From contig CP136067.1 in NCBI GenBank assembly GCA_032622095.1, positions 80,938,705 through 81,002,704 on the forward strand: DNA of 64,000 nucleotides, given 5' to 3'. Below are positions 1 to 10,391 of this stretch, piece after piece; positions within the stretch are counted from its first letter, which is position 1; each line of letters begins with the position of its first letter. The notes below the pieces were generated by a model. That model did not search any database. It was not told where the DNA came from and saw nothing but the letters and a program-made list of their open reading frames with translations. The position numbers and the translations under genes are program-made. This stretch comes from Siphonodentalium dalli. Its lineage: Eukaryota > Mollusca > Scaphopoda > Gadilida > Siphonodentaliidae.

Positions 1-1495
1 GTCGAAATGAAGAGAACAAACTCGAGATAGTCTATTTGGACTGAAGTTTTCTCTTCGCAACACAAACATCCATTTCCTTCGTAAATCCCGTTTGTGAATT
101 TTGTGGGGAAACGAATGGAAATTACACTTTTCATCCATGGATATTTTTCAAGATTTTCTAATTTTGTAACAGAGGCTTTGCAATCCGGTACACAACACCA
201 AAATCGCGTCATGATTATTGACTAACATTCTGGTGAATAAAGTAGATGGGCGCGAAGCGCCCAGGATGGTCGAAAAGATCGAGTGATCTTCTCCTTCACC
301 CCACGGTTTGTTGTTATTGGAGATGTTGTACACAGAAAATCGTCATGTCCGAACACGGCAAAGGTTGAGTTGAATTGAATTGAATGTTGTATGGGGAAGG
401 GCACACGAGCTTTAATATGGGGAATGGTGGTGGAGTCCCGAGGTGTCCCTTTAATGATTTTGTAGTTGCCGAGCGAGTCATATGGTGCGCTGGAATGAAG
501 AACGGGGCCCGTGTTGTAATGTTAAAATTTGTTAGTTTTGTTAGTTGTTTAAAAATATGTATATACATAAACTCAAGCAAACGCAAGCAGGAAGACACGG
601 GACCAGGCGGATGCGGCACGTGCAGAGCGAGAGCGAGACATAGGGATAATTGCATGCAGATTGGGCCCAGCAATTGCACTTAGAGAGTTTGCATAGCTAT
701 CACATGTTGTTGCATATTTCTGACCCACCCTTCCTCCCCATACTAATGCACGGGCGTAGGTGAAAGCATATTTTGACAATTTCATATACAGTGTTATTTG
801 TGAATTTTATTAGTTGAAATGAATCTGAACAGTATAGAATAAGACATGAAATACATCTATATATGTAATATTTGTACAGTGAACAGTTTTTTTTTTTGGT
901 TTATATGATTTTTTTGGTTATTTTATTTTTATTATGTAAAATGATGTATGTACAAATTGATAATTACAATGTGTTCTTGATGGGCCGTTCCTGGCCTCCC
1001 GAAGAAAATCGCAGAGCAGTAAGCGAGCCGAACATATGTAGGTATATGTCCGGCCTTAACTCGATGAGAGCTTTGATGACCACTTATGGGTCTGAAATTT
1101 CCTTGCACCCCACCCCAAGCTAAGTGCTGGGTCGGTTTTTATGCCGGGTCCCGGTCGATAGGTGTTGTCGGGTGAGTGGAATGTGTTAGACACGAGCGCT
1201 AGTTTCTGTAAATGTTACAAGATTGGCAGTTAGTTAGTTGGTTTGGAGGAGATAATTATTTGATTCTGGTCTTCGTCGCGACGCCTATATGTAACTTGAG
1301 GGGAAAAAATACTCACAAATCCCGTAGCAGACTTTAATTAGGGTGAAGTATGATACTACTCCATAAATATTATATTTAATGTGTGGATCCGCATGAGGTT
1401 AGAAGCAAGTCGCGTCATAGCTTTTTTCAACGCCGACAGTCTGGCTTGGTGTAAATAAGCTGCACCAAGCTTATCTAATTAAGACCCTATACTCC
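1..1495. other. Unannotated AT-rich flank
   Basis: No gene is supported here. Short open frames (for example near 384-683) have no recognisable domain and look like chance frames. A short GAATT-type tandem occurs near 368-384 and T-rich tracts near 889-930. Confidence 0.5.
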
Positions 1496-1499
1496 GATT

Positions 1500-1600
1500 A
1501 GCAGACAAACCAAGAAAACCATAGTCAGAAATGGTAACGCCACCAAGATCATATTATTAGCCATAAATATAAATTATAATACAATTATTCTATAAACTAG
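1500..1600 (+). repeat. Fragment of dispersed repeat family A
   Basis: The stretch beginning AGAAAACCATAGTCAGAAAT recurs near 27237-27300 and 32284-32360 on this strand, and inverted near 41370-41450. The copies differ by scattered substitutions, as expected of an old interspersed element. The class of the family was not recognised. Confidence 0.7.
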
Positions 1601-1764
1601 CTTTCAAATTTTATGTGGGAAATTTGCATACTTCTATATTTCAAGTTTTCCCGTTTCTCGTGTTATACATTACTTTCTTCAAACTGTCTTCTTTATTACA
1701 CAAGCTGATGGGCCCGACTTCGTCCGGGATGTTTCCCATCTGATTTCCGGCGAAAGGCGCGATT

Positions 1765-2280
1765 TGACCTTCAATTGACTATTTCGAAAGTCAAGGTCAG
1801 GTCAGGGTCATGATTTGACCCGTCCAAAACACCCCCACCCGGAGAAAAGTACCACTAGGTATCAAATTTCGTCGAAATCCGTCCGTTTTACCCCACTTGA
1901 CCTTTAATTAACAATTTTGAAGGTCAAGGTAAGGTCGGAGTCATGATTTGACCCGTCCAAAACACTCCCCCGACAAAAGTACCCATAGGTATCAAATTTC
2001 GTCGAAATCCATCCGTTTTACCCGATTTGACCTTTGATTGACCACATTGAAGGTCAAGGTCACGCCGATGTCACGATTTGACCCGTTCAAAACACTCCCC
2101 GGACAAAAGTATCCCTAGGTATCAAATTTCGCCGAAATTTGTCCGTTTTACCCAAATTGACCTTGCATTGACAGTTTTAAAGGTCAAGGTCAGGTCGGGC
2201 TCACGAATTGACCCGCCCAAAACACTTCCCGGACACAAATACCCATAAGTATCAAATTACGTTGAAATCTATGGAAAGCC
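1765..2280. repeat. Tandem repeat, ~124-bp unit, about four copies
   Basis: Each unit runs from a TTGACCTT...TTGA segment through AAGGTCAAGGT and TTTGACCCG(T/C)CCAAAACAC to ATCAAATTTCGTCGAAAT and a CCGTTTTACCC end. Units restart near 1770, 1905, 2025 and 2153. The block is preceded at 1705 by GCTGATGGGCCCGAC, which resembles the joints of the minisatellite at 61087. Confidence 0.8.
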
Positions 2281-2284
2281 GAAG

Positions 2285-2677
2285 AGGACATGTTAGTTGC
2301 TAATTGCTAGATATACGACGCACGACTTGTCGCGGTATTTTAAAGGTGTTTCAAACTAGGAGATAGAAGGATTCTGCGTTTCAAATGGTGATGAATTATA
2401 GTAATTTATTCAAATTTTATGGCATAAATTGTTATTAAAACCGTATATACTATAACAAAAATGAATGACTCGAAAATTAAGTGGGCCTTTAAACAAAGTC
2501 ACAATTGCAGTTAGGCTCATCTCATACTCGTTTAATCAGCGATATTCTGCTGCGCAGTTTGTTATAGTTCCCAGTATTCATTGAGCGTTATAGCCCCACT
2601 GTTATAATTCGCCTTTACCAGGCGTACTCTTGCCTCAGATTATTGAGATATTAGGTCACACGTAATGACATTAAATC
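2285..2677. other. No feature seen
   Basis: AT-rich sequence without a convincing frame or repeat, between the tandem array and the inverted-repeat arm. Confidence 0.4.
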
Positions 2678-3619
2678 GCATGGAAACATAGCAATTGTGT
2701 GGGCTGCTTGGCGTGAATATTTAATGAGAAATAAAGTCATACGTAATGACATTAAACTCAAGAAAACCCGCGAAAACAAAACAAAATCACATTTAATGTT
2801 TTAAGTTATTTCCTTCATAAAAAGAATCTTCGTGATAATGAACCCTCCCAATACTTTAGAATATAGAATTAACCTTAAAATAACAAAAAACCTTCGGAAT
2901 ACAGAACCATCGGAATAACGAACCTTCTGATTGGTGAACCTTCGGAATAGCGAACATTCAGAGAAATTTCGGAATAGTGGACATTCTGGATAGTGAACCT
3001 TCGGAATAGAGACATGCCCCCAATATTCATATTATATGCCCAGAGTTCAAAGGTATGGGCCCATAAAATCCTAAATTTGGCCCTTAAAATATTGAACTCC
3101 AAATTGGAGCCCACACAGAACATCACTTAAGTCAACTGTACCTGTGTCATGTCCCAATGCGGGAGGGTCCACAATATACCACACCATTCATATTATATGC
3201 CAAGAATTCAAAAGTATGGGCCCACGTAATGACATTAAATCTCAAGAAAACCTGCGAAAACAAAACAAAATCACATTTAATGTTCTAAGTTAAGTTATTT
3301 CCTCCTGTATCTGTATCGGTATGCGCGCATGATCAGTTCGGATGTGAGCGCACACTCCGTAAAAAGAATCTTTGTGATAATGAACCCTCTCAAATTAGTC
3401 TCAATACTTTAGAATATAGAATTAACCTAAAAATAACAAAAACCTTCGGAATAGAGAACCTTCGGAATAGCGGACCTTCGGGATAGCGAACATTCATAAT
3501 AGAAACATGCCCACACAAGTACACCGGTGACGTAAACACATGTGCTAATCTTTGTTGTACTATCGTGACTCTATCGGTACGATTTATACTCAGTACGAAA
3601 TAACCATAATAATACTGTC
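2678..3619 (+). repeat. Left arm of a ~0.95 kb long-distance inverted repeat
   Basis: This block matches the reverse complement of 59755-60737 over essentially its full length, with small indels. It contains two related sub-blocks (about 2755-3010 and 3225-3510). Each has a conserved segment reading CGTGATAATGAACCCTC, followed by tandem ~16-17-bp units of the type CCTTCGGAATAGCGAA. The two arms are about 56 kb apart in opposite orientation. A short related piece occurs at 32050-32075, so the sequence is also a dispersed family. Confidence 0.8.
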
Positions 3620-4849
3620 GCCCAGAGGCGTTATTTCGCTAAAATCCGTTTCAGATTCTGGATCCAGATTACAGATTGGTCCCAGTACGACTTGGTTCGG
3701 CAAAAGAACAGACCACAAATTTGCAGAATCAGTAAACGAACAGACCGTAATCCTAATTTCGTGGTAATCCGATTTGGATTCGGATTCCGATTACGGACTC
3801 AAATGTTCGTAATGTAAACAAACCGAGATTCCGCCACCTCAGAGTTTAAAAACACAATAAAACATAAGAATCCGTCTCTTGTGTACAAATTATTGCAGAA
3901 TATAAACGATCTATATCAAAGAATTTTAAATGCGGAGACAAATTTGTTTTATTGAATGTAAACTGGGAGAATATTACTGAAATTAGCCAAATAATAACGC
4001 TATTGATAGTAACGCTGGGGGAGCACTTCGGTTGATGGCAAATCATTGTTGATTGTCACTTTCATATGTCCATTTCATAATTCCATCCTTAAAATACCGC
4101 CCGAACGCATGTCGATTTCGAATTCGGCGGATACGTCACCATTGACCGAATTCATATGAACCTGCATGGATATGTCTTCTGCTGTGTTCGTTATTATAAT
4201 GTTTCTTCTTATTCAAGAAATAGTAGGATTACATGTATATGGTATCGATGGATTATCAGATACACGTATGTACTATCACCTAGTCTTAAAGTTATAGCAA
4301 TTTTAACATGTTTTGTTTCGTTAAATGCAGTCGTTTTGCGCAATAGTCTCAGTATAGACAACAGACACATTTTCTAGGGACGTGGCTAGAAGTTTCCTCA
4401 AATTTCCGGCCAACTGCACCCCCCCCCCCCCCCCCATTGAACCAAACATCAATCTCACTGGTTCGCAGAATTCAATTTGCTCTCCTTGGAAATATCCAAT
4501 CTGACAAACACTAAGATTGGAACATTACCAACTTTTACTGGTTGAAAAAAATCAAACAATGAGAACAATGCCAACCTATATATGGTGTCAAATTAATGTC
4601 CAACTAATGTTGTGTCATGCATGAAATTTCCGACTGCTGGAATGTACCAAAGTTTAGTTTAGATATATTTATTTCAAATATATGTCAAATTTAGATAACA
4701 CATGATATATAACACATACATTTGTTTATACATACAAAGGAATTGGGGGACAAGTACTGACTCACTTAAGGGTACCCCCTCTCCCATATGTTATTACACT
4801 GAAAAAATAAATAATTAGTAATGGCAAAGCAACATGACTACCAAAACAA
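3620..4849. other. Flank of the Polinton insertion, no gene seen
   Basis: Short frames only. A run of about 17 C residues lies at 4418-4435. The last 200 bases before the Polinton are AT-rich and have no match to the element, so they are the pre-insertion host sequence. Confidence 0.5.
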
Positions 4850-4855
4850 GTTGAA
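4850..4855. repeat. Polinton target site duplication, left copy
   Basis: GTTGAA lies immediately outside the terminal AG of the left inverted repeat and is repeated exactly at 22076-22081. Six-base duplications are characteristic of Polinton integration. Confidence 0.95.
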
Positions 4856-5187
4856 AGTAGTAATGGGGGGCACTATGGCCCAGTACCCCCCAGTGGGGGG
4901 CACTATGGCCCAGTACCCCCCAGTGGGGGGCACTATGGCCCAGTATCGAATACTGGACGATCTATGGTCCAGTATTCGATACTGGGCCATAGTGCCCCCC
5001 ACTGGGGGGTACTGGGCCATAGTGCCCCCCCACTGGGGGGTACTGGGCCATAGTGCCCCCCACTGGGGGGTACTGGGCCATAGTGCCCCCCACTGGGGGG
5101 TACTGGGCCATAGTTCCCCCCCTGAGGATAGATATTCCTGTCATTGATGTGATATTTCTGATCGGAAAAAATGAAAATGGACTTAGA
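4856..5187 (+). repeat. Left inverted terminal repeat of the Polinton
   Basis: From the tip inward: AGTAGTAAT, two full copies and one partial copy of a ~30-bp unit (GGGGGGCACTATGGCCCAGT plus ACCCCCCAGT), a 64-bp palindrome at 4931-4994, about five inverted copies of the same unit, then a ~75-bp unique segment ending at AATGGACTTAGA. The peptide repeat seen when this is translated (MAQYPPVGG) is a by-product of the DNA repeat and not a gene. Confidence 0.95.
4931..4994. repeat. Hairpin inside left terminal repeat
   Basis: 27-bp arms beginning CACTATGGCCCAGTATCGAA and ending in its complement flank a 10-bp loop, CGATCTATGG. The same palindrome occurs twice in the right terminal repeat. Confidence 0.9.
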
Positions 5188-5567
5188 CATTTTTTCATTA
5201 CTAATTTTAAAGTTTGTATAATTCTGACCAGAGATGACACATCGACACGAACAGAATCAATTGGTGGGGATCCTACAGTGAAAACGATTTTGTTGAAATT
5301 TATCATTTATTTTTCAAAAACAAGAACAAGAACAATGAACAATAATATATTATTATACATCAATAATATTAACAAAGAACAATAATTTATGTACAAAACA
5401 AGGTCTCAGATTTGAAGAAACTTAATTGAACATCCTACAACATCCTACAACATCCTACGCTGAATCAATAACAAAAGAGTCTATTTTGTGGAGTTGTTGA
5501 CACATTCGTTGTTATCTTCGTCTTCTTTGCGTTGTATGTATATCAGCCGTCGATGTCCTGGTGAAGT
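5188..5567. other. Left subterminal noncoding region of the Polinton
   Basis: No gene. It holds the 3' side of the minus-strand gene array: a minus-strand AATAAA at 5306-5311, about 260 bases after the protease stop codon, is a candidate poly(A) signal. ACATCCTACA is repeated about three times at 5430-5458. Confidence 0.5.
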
Positions 5568-6041
5568 TTAATTCAACAGCAAATTTGCTTTTCTGTATAA
5601 TCGACCATAGTGCTTTCCAAACCATCGAACTATTGTTCTGTCATTCTTGAAGAAATCCCGAGAATTGAATAATCTTTTCATCCTCTTTCCTTTCATCATG
5701 TGGTGGAGTGCGAATATACAATATAATCCACACACATTTGTCGCACGATGTTGATATCGTGTTGTATTCATAGTCCATGCTGATGAGTTCCTTTTTATGA
5801 ATGGTAACATATATCGTCTCGGTGGTGGTAGTCCAAATGAGTCGAAGTATACAGCTGATCTTCCCTTGAATAACATCAAGGTCCAGTGTTCTCCTGGCTG
5901 ATCCGATGAGTGCGTGTTCACAATATATGCTTGAATATGTTGTGGTTTCTTCTCTGGTAACAGATCTCTAGCACAAACATATGTGTTAAGTTTACGCAAC
6001 CAGGAATTGTCTAGAATATATTGAAGTTCAGCTGTCTGCAT
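5568..6041 (-). CDS. Adenain-like cysteine protease (PRO)
   Basis: A 157-residue protein of the adenovirus protease type (family C5), expected to process capsid and core precursors during virion maturation. The catalytic triad can be read directly: His52 in GEHWTL, Asp67 in YFDSFG and Cys104 in NVCGLYC, with Gln97 just before the cysteine as the likely oxyanion residue. Length and order of motifs match adenains, which are about 200 residues. The start ATG overlaps the end of the upstream 152-residue gene by 14 bases in another frame. It is the last gene of the minus-strand array. The frame is complete and no active-site residue is missing. Confidence 0.92.
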   Translation of the reverse strand: MQTAELQYILDNSWLRKLNTYVCARDLLPEKKPQHIQAYIVNTHSSDQPGEHWTLMLFKGRSAVYFDSFGLPPPRRYMLPFIKRNSSAWTMNTTRYQHRATNVCGLYCIFALHHMMKGKRMKRLFNSRDFFKNDRTIVRWFGKHYGRLYRKANLLLN

Positions 6042-6486
6042 CGTTGTAATTCTCTTTGACTCGCTGTGACCACATCAGAGTCCACTCTGCATCGAATTTT
6101 TTGCGGTTGAGCTCCAAACTGTTTCTCAGATGATCCCACATAAGGTATGCTTCGAACTTCTCCTTGCAGTGTGGGTTTAACTCCATCAGCTTCGGGAACC
6201 ATCTTTCCATAACATTGTATATGTCAAGTTTAATCAGTGCTAAGTCGATAAACTGGTTTGTCCAATCATCAGTTGTAGAGAACAAACACAGAACATGTTC
6301 ACGTTGACTAGGATGTTCTATTTTACATCCTTCACAGTTTGCTGACACTTCCTTGCGAATAATTTCTTGTAGTTCTTCAATCGTAGCGTTGTTGAGTGTG
6401 TCCAAGATCAGTTTTAATCTCGGAGCAACGTGTTGTGAACGTCGGTATTCTTCATAGTAGTTCCATAGCTGTGTTGTGAACTCCAT
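6028..6486 (-). CDS. Conserved Polinton-type protein of unknown function, 152 aa
   Basis: No enzymatic domain is recognised. The middle of the protein has a Cys/His cluster, CEGCKIEHPSQREHVLCL (residues ~51-68), whose spacing could bind zinc; I recall similar C-GC-HPSQ-H-C motifs in other Polinton-like elements but could not check this. The rest is charged and helical, with an acidic C-terminus. It lies one base downstream of the major capsid gene and overlaps the protease start, so it sits within the virion-protein block. A role in morphogenesis is possible but is inference from position only. Confidence 0.75.
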   Translation of the reverse strand: MEFTTQLWNYYEEYRRSQHVAPRLKLILDTLNNATIEELQEIIRKEVSANCEGCKIEHPSQREHVLCLFSTTDDWTNQFIDLALIKLDIYNVMERWFPKLMELNPHCKEKFEAYLMWDHLRNSLELNRKKFDAEWTLMWSQRVKENYNDADS

Positions 6487-6487
6487 C

Positions 6488-7792
6488 CTAATAGTCAGTA
6501 AGCACTTCTCTCAAAGCTGTGATCTCTATTTCACTGTCGAATTCAGCATACACCAAAACGTTGACGGCTGTAGTGAGAGCTGTCAAGAACTGAAGCTCCA
6601 AACGCAGGTTCCCTGTCTTTATAGGATGTAGATGTCCCTCGTCGCTTCCTTGGTCCGGTGTCAAGTCGAAACCCCACAAACAATATCCATTCATATATTC
6701 TTTTAAATTAATGCCAATTGATTTGTTAACACCAAACATTCCTAAAGATTGATACAAAGATAAATATGATCTGAGACATTGTTTTGTTGCGAAGTTTGGT
6801 TCAAATGGACGGTTATGTATTGTATGACCGTCTTGACTAACTTCCAATTTATTCAAACTGAAATGTTTGAAGTGGAATGGATTGGTACCCAAATCTCCAT
6901 TCATATCTTTATTTTCGACCAACGCAATAAAAATTCTCTTTGGTAATTGTCCTTGAAATAAGTGGTCTTCAATTTTTGATCTAAGTCCAGTACTAATTGT
7001 GAAAGTTTTTATTTCTACTCGTCTGATAGGTAGTTTCATTTTTGACTGGGCAATTTCTTGATTTAATTTATTTGAGACCGCTGGAAAGAGACTAACTGTT
7101 CTGACATGGAACACTGCTGATTCGAAAACAATTTGTCCATCCTCGGAGCCAATGAGGCAAAATTTTGATGGTGATCTGTTTAATCTGATACGAATTTCAA
7201 TTCCATTTGGTAAATATTTTTCTTGAAGAAACAGATCGGTGTGTAAGCGTCCGCATAGTTCAACAAATTTACTACCAGTGATCAAACTTTCTCTAGAAGT
7301 TAATCCAGCATTAGTACCACCTTTGGTGCTCTCTTCAAATTGTTCTGCTGTATCGCCATACCACATTTCTAAATTTGCTAATTGATTATCTTTATATTCT
7401 TGAGAGTATCCCAACAGATTTTCGAAATATGCTCGGTATGGGTAAGTGTCAGAATTCGAAGTTATCAATTTGTTGTTCAAGTAAACATCGATACTGCTGA
7501 ACATGCTATGAAAGAAATTGTTAACAGGTGCTAATTCCGTAGCAGCTACCAAATTAGTTCCATCTTTTTTTGTAATTTTGAATTTCACATAAAGATAAGA
7601 TTGATTAATATCTGTCCACTTTTCGGTTTGAGATGGTATGACAAACTCTATCGGAGCAGAATTATTCAGCGGTGCAATAGGATGATTTTCGATCCACTGC
7701 GATTCTGACATTGTAGCCACCGTTGGTGGAACATGTGTTATATCAAGTTCCGATTTATTGCATTCGCATGATCCATTTACCATTTGTGCCAT
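6488..7792 (-). CDS. Major capsid protein (double jelly-roll hexon type)
   Basis: 434 residues. The N-terminal third contains the Polinton/adintovirus capsid signature: a segment with VNNFFHSMFSSIDVYLNNK, then a TYPYRAYFENLLGY segment and an alternating hydrophobic/polar pattern expected of beta-rich jelly rolls. Proteins of this family form pseudohexameric trimers that tile icosahedral capsids. The usual family length is 450-650 residues, so this is a compact member. It starts two bases after the stop of the small basic protein gene and ends one base before the 152-residue gene. The frame is intact. Assignment rests on recognised motifs and on the neighbouring protease, minor capsid and ATPase genes. 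Confidence 0.88.
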   Translation of the reverse strand: MAQMVNGSCECNKSELDITHVPPTVATMSESQWIENHPIAPLNNSAPIEFVIPSQTEKWTDINQSYLYVKFKITKKDGTNLVAATELAPVNNFFHSMFSSIDVYLNNKLITSNSDTYPYRAYFENLLGYSQEYKDNQLANLEMWYGDTAEQFEESTKGGTNAGLTSRESLITGSKFVELCGRLHTDLFLQEKYLPNGIEIRIRLNRSPSKFCLIGSEDGQIVFESAVFHVRTVSLFPAVSNKLNQEIAQSKMKLPIRRVEIKTFTISTGLRSKIEDHLFQGQLPKRIFIALVENKDMNGDLGTNPFHFKHFSLNKLEVSQDGHTIHNRPFEPNFATKQCLRSYLSLYQSLGMFGVNKSIGINLKEYMNGYCLWGFDLTPDQGSDEGHLHPIKTGNLRLELQFLTALTTAVNVLVYAEFDSEIEITALREVLTDY

Positions 7793-7794
7793 GA

Positions 7795-8169
7795 TTAATC
7801 AAAAATATCAAGAGCTCGACTGCTAGGATGATTTTTCGACTGACTTTTTCGGCGTTTGACAGCTGAATGATTCATTTTTGAAGTCGCTACTCTTTTTCTA
7901 GGTTTTTTTCTCGAGTTCAAAATTTGATTTTTAGCTTGTGTGCCAAAAGATTTTAAAGCTTTTTTACCTTCAGACATCAACGCTTCTTTCGGACTTTTAC
8001 CTTGATTAATAATTTCATCTGCAACACCAAAAGTGTGTTTTTTCGCAAGTTGTAAAGCTGTCCGACCAAGCGGTTTTAGAAATGGTATAGCAGATCTCAT
8101 AACTGATTTGAAAATTGAACCAATACCATTACCATATTGCCGTGGTACGCCTCTATACACGGGGAACAT
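7795..8169 (-). CDS. Small basic virion-type protein (adenovirus pX/pVI-like), 124 aa
   Basis: Short protein with a hydrophobic/amphipathic N-terminal half (from YGNGIGSIFKSVMRSAIPFL, residues 12-31) and a strongly basic C-terminus (RKKPRKR, KRRK). The early segment QYGN-G at residues 11-15 fits the adenain cleavage pattern (M/I/L/N/Q)XGX-G, which suggests processing by the element's own protease. Proteins of this layout in adenovirus-like systems are membrane-lytic or DNA-condensing core components. It lies between the minor and major capsid genes, as expected for a structural protein. The function is inferred; the basic composition and site are seen. Confidence 0.7.
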   Translation of the reverse strand: MFPVYRGVPRQYGNGIGSIFKSVMRSAIPFLKPLGRTALQLAKKHTFGVADEIINQGKSPKEALMSEGKKALKSFGTQAKNQILNSRKKPRKRVATSKMNHSAVKRRKSQSKNHPSSRALDIFD

Positions 8170-8174
8170 TGTTT

Positions 8175-9026
8175 TTAGAACTCCTCTCGTTTTCTGAAAT
8201 GTAGCTTCACCAAAGACTTACCACCGATAAACTGAATTGATTTTCCTGTGTCGCCACTTATATTTACACTAATTTTGTCAAAGTATGACTTTGAAACTGG
8301 AACATAATGTAAATTTAAAAATTCATGTTTTACATGTAATCCGTCGATATCTCTTTTACTTCTGAAAGAAACAACTCGTAAAATTTGTACTTCAACATTT
8401 CCAACAAATGTGTAATCGGCAATATCAGAATAAACAAACATTAGATTATGACCAACATTCAAATCTACACCAAACGGAAATCTATTATTTGAATAAAAAT
8501 CTTCAGAAGCGTTTTCAGTTTTGTAACCCAACTTGTGCAAAAGACATTGTGGTAATTCAATTCCTAGTTTTGTGTTACTTAAACTCTTGCGAATAATTTT
8601 CACACGTTTTGTACCTTTTGAGTACCCGATGTGAAATCCGTATTCGTTTTGCATTGCTTCTCCAAGTGTTTCATCAATTACATCTTGCATTGTATCAACT
8701 AAATCTGTCGCAGAGGTATACGAACCATTTTGTATCTGTATTTCAAGTGCATGAACGCCATCAGGTCTCTTAAATATCTTTTCTTCAAAACGATTTTGAA
8801 GAACAGACAGTAATATTGCATCAGTTGTAATCAAATTGAATTTACACGAATCCCCTGTAACATTGTATGTTTCTGAAGGTGTTATCAGTTCGGCTAATGC
8901 AACTTCCCATTTTTCTTTATCAATTTGAACTGGTTTTGGTAATTGTACAGTAAAACAACATTGAGTATTGTTTGGATACATTACCATCGAACTGTCGCTC
9001 GGAATTGTAATGTAGAAAGGATTCAT
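8175..9026 (-). CDS. Minor capsid (penton-type single jelly-roll) protein
   Basis: 283 residues. The N-terminus reads FYITIPSDSSMVMYPNNTQ and continues with a KWEVALAELITPS segment; the C-terminus ends in GGKSLVKLHFRKR. These are the landmarks of Polinton and adintovirus penton-like proteins, which form the vertices of the capsid. The start codon overlaps the stop of the upstream membrane-protein gene as ATGA, and five bases separate its stop from the next gene. The frame is intact, and its place beside the major capsid gene is the usual Polinton order. Confidence 0.87.
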   Translation of the reverse strand: MNPFYITIPSDSSMVMYPNNTQCCFTVQLPKPVQIDKEKWEVALAELITPSETYNVTGDSCKFNLITTDAILLSVLQNRFEEKIFKRPDGVHALEIQIQNGSYTSATDLVDTMQDVIDETLGEAMQNEYGFHIGYSKGTKRVKIIRKSLSNTKLGIELPQCLLHKLGYKTENASEDFYSNNRFPFGVDLNVGHNLMFVYSDIADYTFVGNVEVQILRVVSFRSKRDIDGLHVKHEFLNLHYVPVSKSYFDKISVNISGDTGKSIQFIGGKSLVKLHFRKREEF

Positions 9027-9286
9027 ACTTTCAAAATTTCTGCCGACTGATTTTTCAAATATTTCAAACGCGGTGTTGGTAAAATGTACCCCAAAGAACT
9101 ACTGAGTAAAATTAACCACAGTTCGTTATTTTCACTTTGTAAACTTAAATGAACAATTGCTGTAGCGATTATACCAACAATTATAATAATTTGTGTAAAA
9201 TATGTTACTTGATTTTTTGCAATTTTTTCTCCACAGATTTGAAATTGTGATGGAGCATCGAGACCAACTGAACCATTTTGAGACAT
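9023..9286 (-). CDS. Small two-helix membrane protein, 87 aa
   Basis: Start taken at the ATG for MSQNGSVG, ten bases after the integrase stop; an upstream in-frame ATG would overlap the integrase gene and adds nothing conserved-looking. Two hydrophobic segments are visible, at residues ~30-50 (FTQIIIIVGIIATAIVHLSL) and ~56-71 (LWLILLSSSLGYILP), followed by a basic tail with PTPRLK. Small two-pass proteins of this kind are common beside Polinton capsid genes and are thought to act in the virion or host membranes. The exact role is unknown. It overlaps the minor capsid start by 4 bases. Confidence 0.75.
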   Translation of the reverse strand: MSQNGSVGLDAPSQFQICGEKIAKNQVTYFTQIIIIVGIIATAIVHLSLQSENNELWLILLSSSLGYILPTPRLKYLKNQSAEILKV

Positions 9287-9296
9287 GTTAAAAGTT

Positions 9297-10391
9297 TTAT
9301 ACCAAATTTGTGGCAGGTATCCAACTGTCAAATTTTTTAGGATAACCAGCCCAATGAACTTTAATTTCTCTAACTGATTTACCAGCAACTTTTCTTGAAC
9401 GTTTACCAACAACTGATTCAATTTCGTAAACTTTATTATCTTTTATATGTTGAATTTCTTTACCATAAAATGATCCTGCGATGTTTTCACCATCTAAATC
9501 TACTAATTTGTAAGTTAATGGTGTACTTTTACAAACTCTACTAATTTTGAAAATTTCTTTTGTCCAATTTGGAAGATATCCTTTATCAAAAGTTCTCTTT
9601 GTTTTATTTATTCTAACAAAATCTCCAACTTTCAACATCTTATCTTTTTTCGTTTTTAACTTTCCATAAAGATTTCTGGAAACTTCAATTTCATTTTCTC
9701 GAGTTACTAAAACTGGTGCCATCTTAATACTTCTATGAAAACTTTTGTTGTAAGAATTCACAAAATCGTGCAAAACATCAACGTATTTCAAAGTTTGATT
9801 ATGTGTAAAATATTTCCACATCTTTGTTTTCAATGTCCGTTGAAAACGTTCAACTATACTTGCTTTTGTCTCTGGATTCTCTGTTGTGAAAAAATGAATT
9901 TTCTTAGATTTCAAAAATTGTAAAAATAATTTATTTTTGAATTCTGAACCTTTGTCAGATTGAAATGAAGCTGGTTTTCGTTTTGATGATTTTAGAATTT
10001 TCTGAAATGTTTTAACTAAAGTTTTACCAGTTTTATCTTTAATTTTTTCAACCCATGCAAATTTTGAGAACACATCAATAACACAAAGTAAATATCTGTA
10101 ATTGTCATTGTGCTTTTGCAAAGTTTGCAAATCTGCCAGATCAGCTTGCCACTGAATATCAATTCCTGCAACAATAGTTTTACGTCTGCGAAATTTCCGA
10201 ACAATTGGTTTGTGCAAAGTATATGTTTTTTGCCATTGTAACCATTTTTTAACATCTGAAAGTTTAATTTTGTTATTTGTTTCTTTTGCATTTTTAAAAA
10301 GTTGATTTGCTCCACTGAAACCACCAACTTCTTTTGGATTGTAGTAAATTTCAGTTAGAAGTTTGTCAAATTTTATGTAAGTGAGGACCAT
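9297..10391 (-). CDS. Retroviral-type integrase with C-terminal chromodomain (INT)
   Basis: 364 residues. The N-terminal segment (IYYNPKEVGGFSG) is typical of Polinton integrases. The rve catalytic core carries D84 (QADLADL), D146 (QSDKGSEF) and E181 (IVERFQRTLK), with 34 residues between the last two acidic residues. A C-terminal chromodomain (about residues 318-364, with HWAGYPKKFDSWIP) probably directs integration to modified chromatin. The enzyme would cut the AG...CT ends and join them to target DNA with a 6-bp stagger, in agreement with the GTTGAA duplication around this element. The first 19 bases overlap the upstream 235-residue gene. All catalytic residues are present. Confidence 0.93.
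   Translation of the reverse strand: MVLTYIKFDKLLTEIYYNPKEVGGFSGANQLFKNAKETNNKIKLSDVKKWLQWQKTYTLHKPIVRKFRRRKTIVAGIDIQWQADLADLQTLQKHNDNYRYLLCVIDVFSKFAWVEKIKDKTGKTLVKTFQKILKSSKRKPASFQSDKGSEFKNKLFLQFLKSKKIHFFTTENPETKASIVERFQRTLKTKMWKYFTHNQTLKYVDVLHDFVNSYNKSFHRSIKMAPVLVTRENEIEVSRNLYGKLKTKKDKMLKVGDFVRINKTKRTFDKGYLPNWTKEIFKISRVCKSTPLTYKLVDLDGENIAGSFYGKEIQHIKDNKVYEIESVVGKRSRKVAGKSVREIKVHWAGYPKKFDSWIPATNLV

Noticed and set aside
4821-5385. Open frames encoding repeated MAQYPPVGG peptides in the left terminal repeat (and at 21558-22198)
   Set aside because: They arise in several frames and both strands from the ~30-bp DNA repeat and run across the element border, so they are not genes.
9287-9421. N-terminal extension of the two-helix membrane protein
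   Set aside because: It would be read through the integrase gene in another frame and adds no membrane or signal feature.
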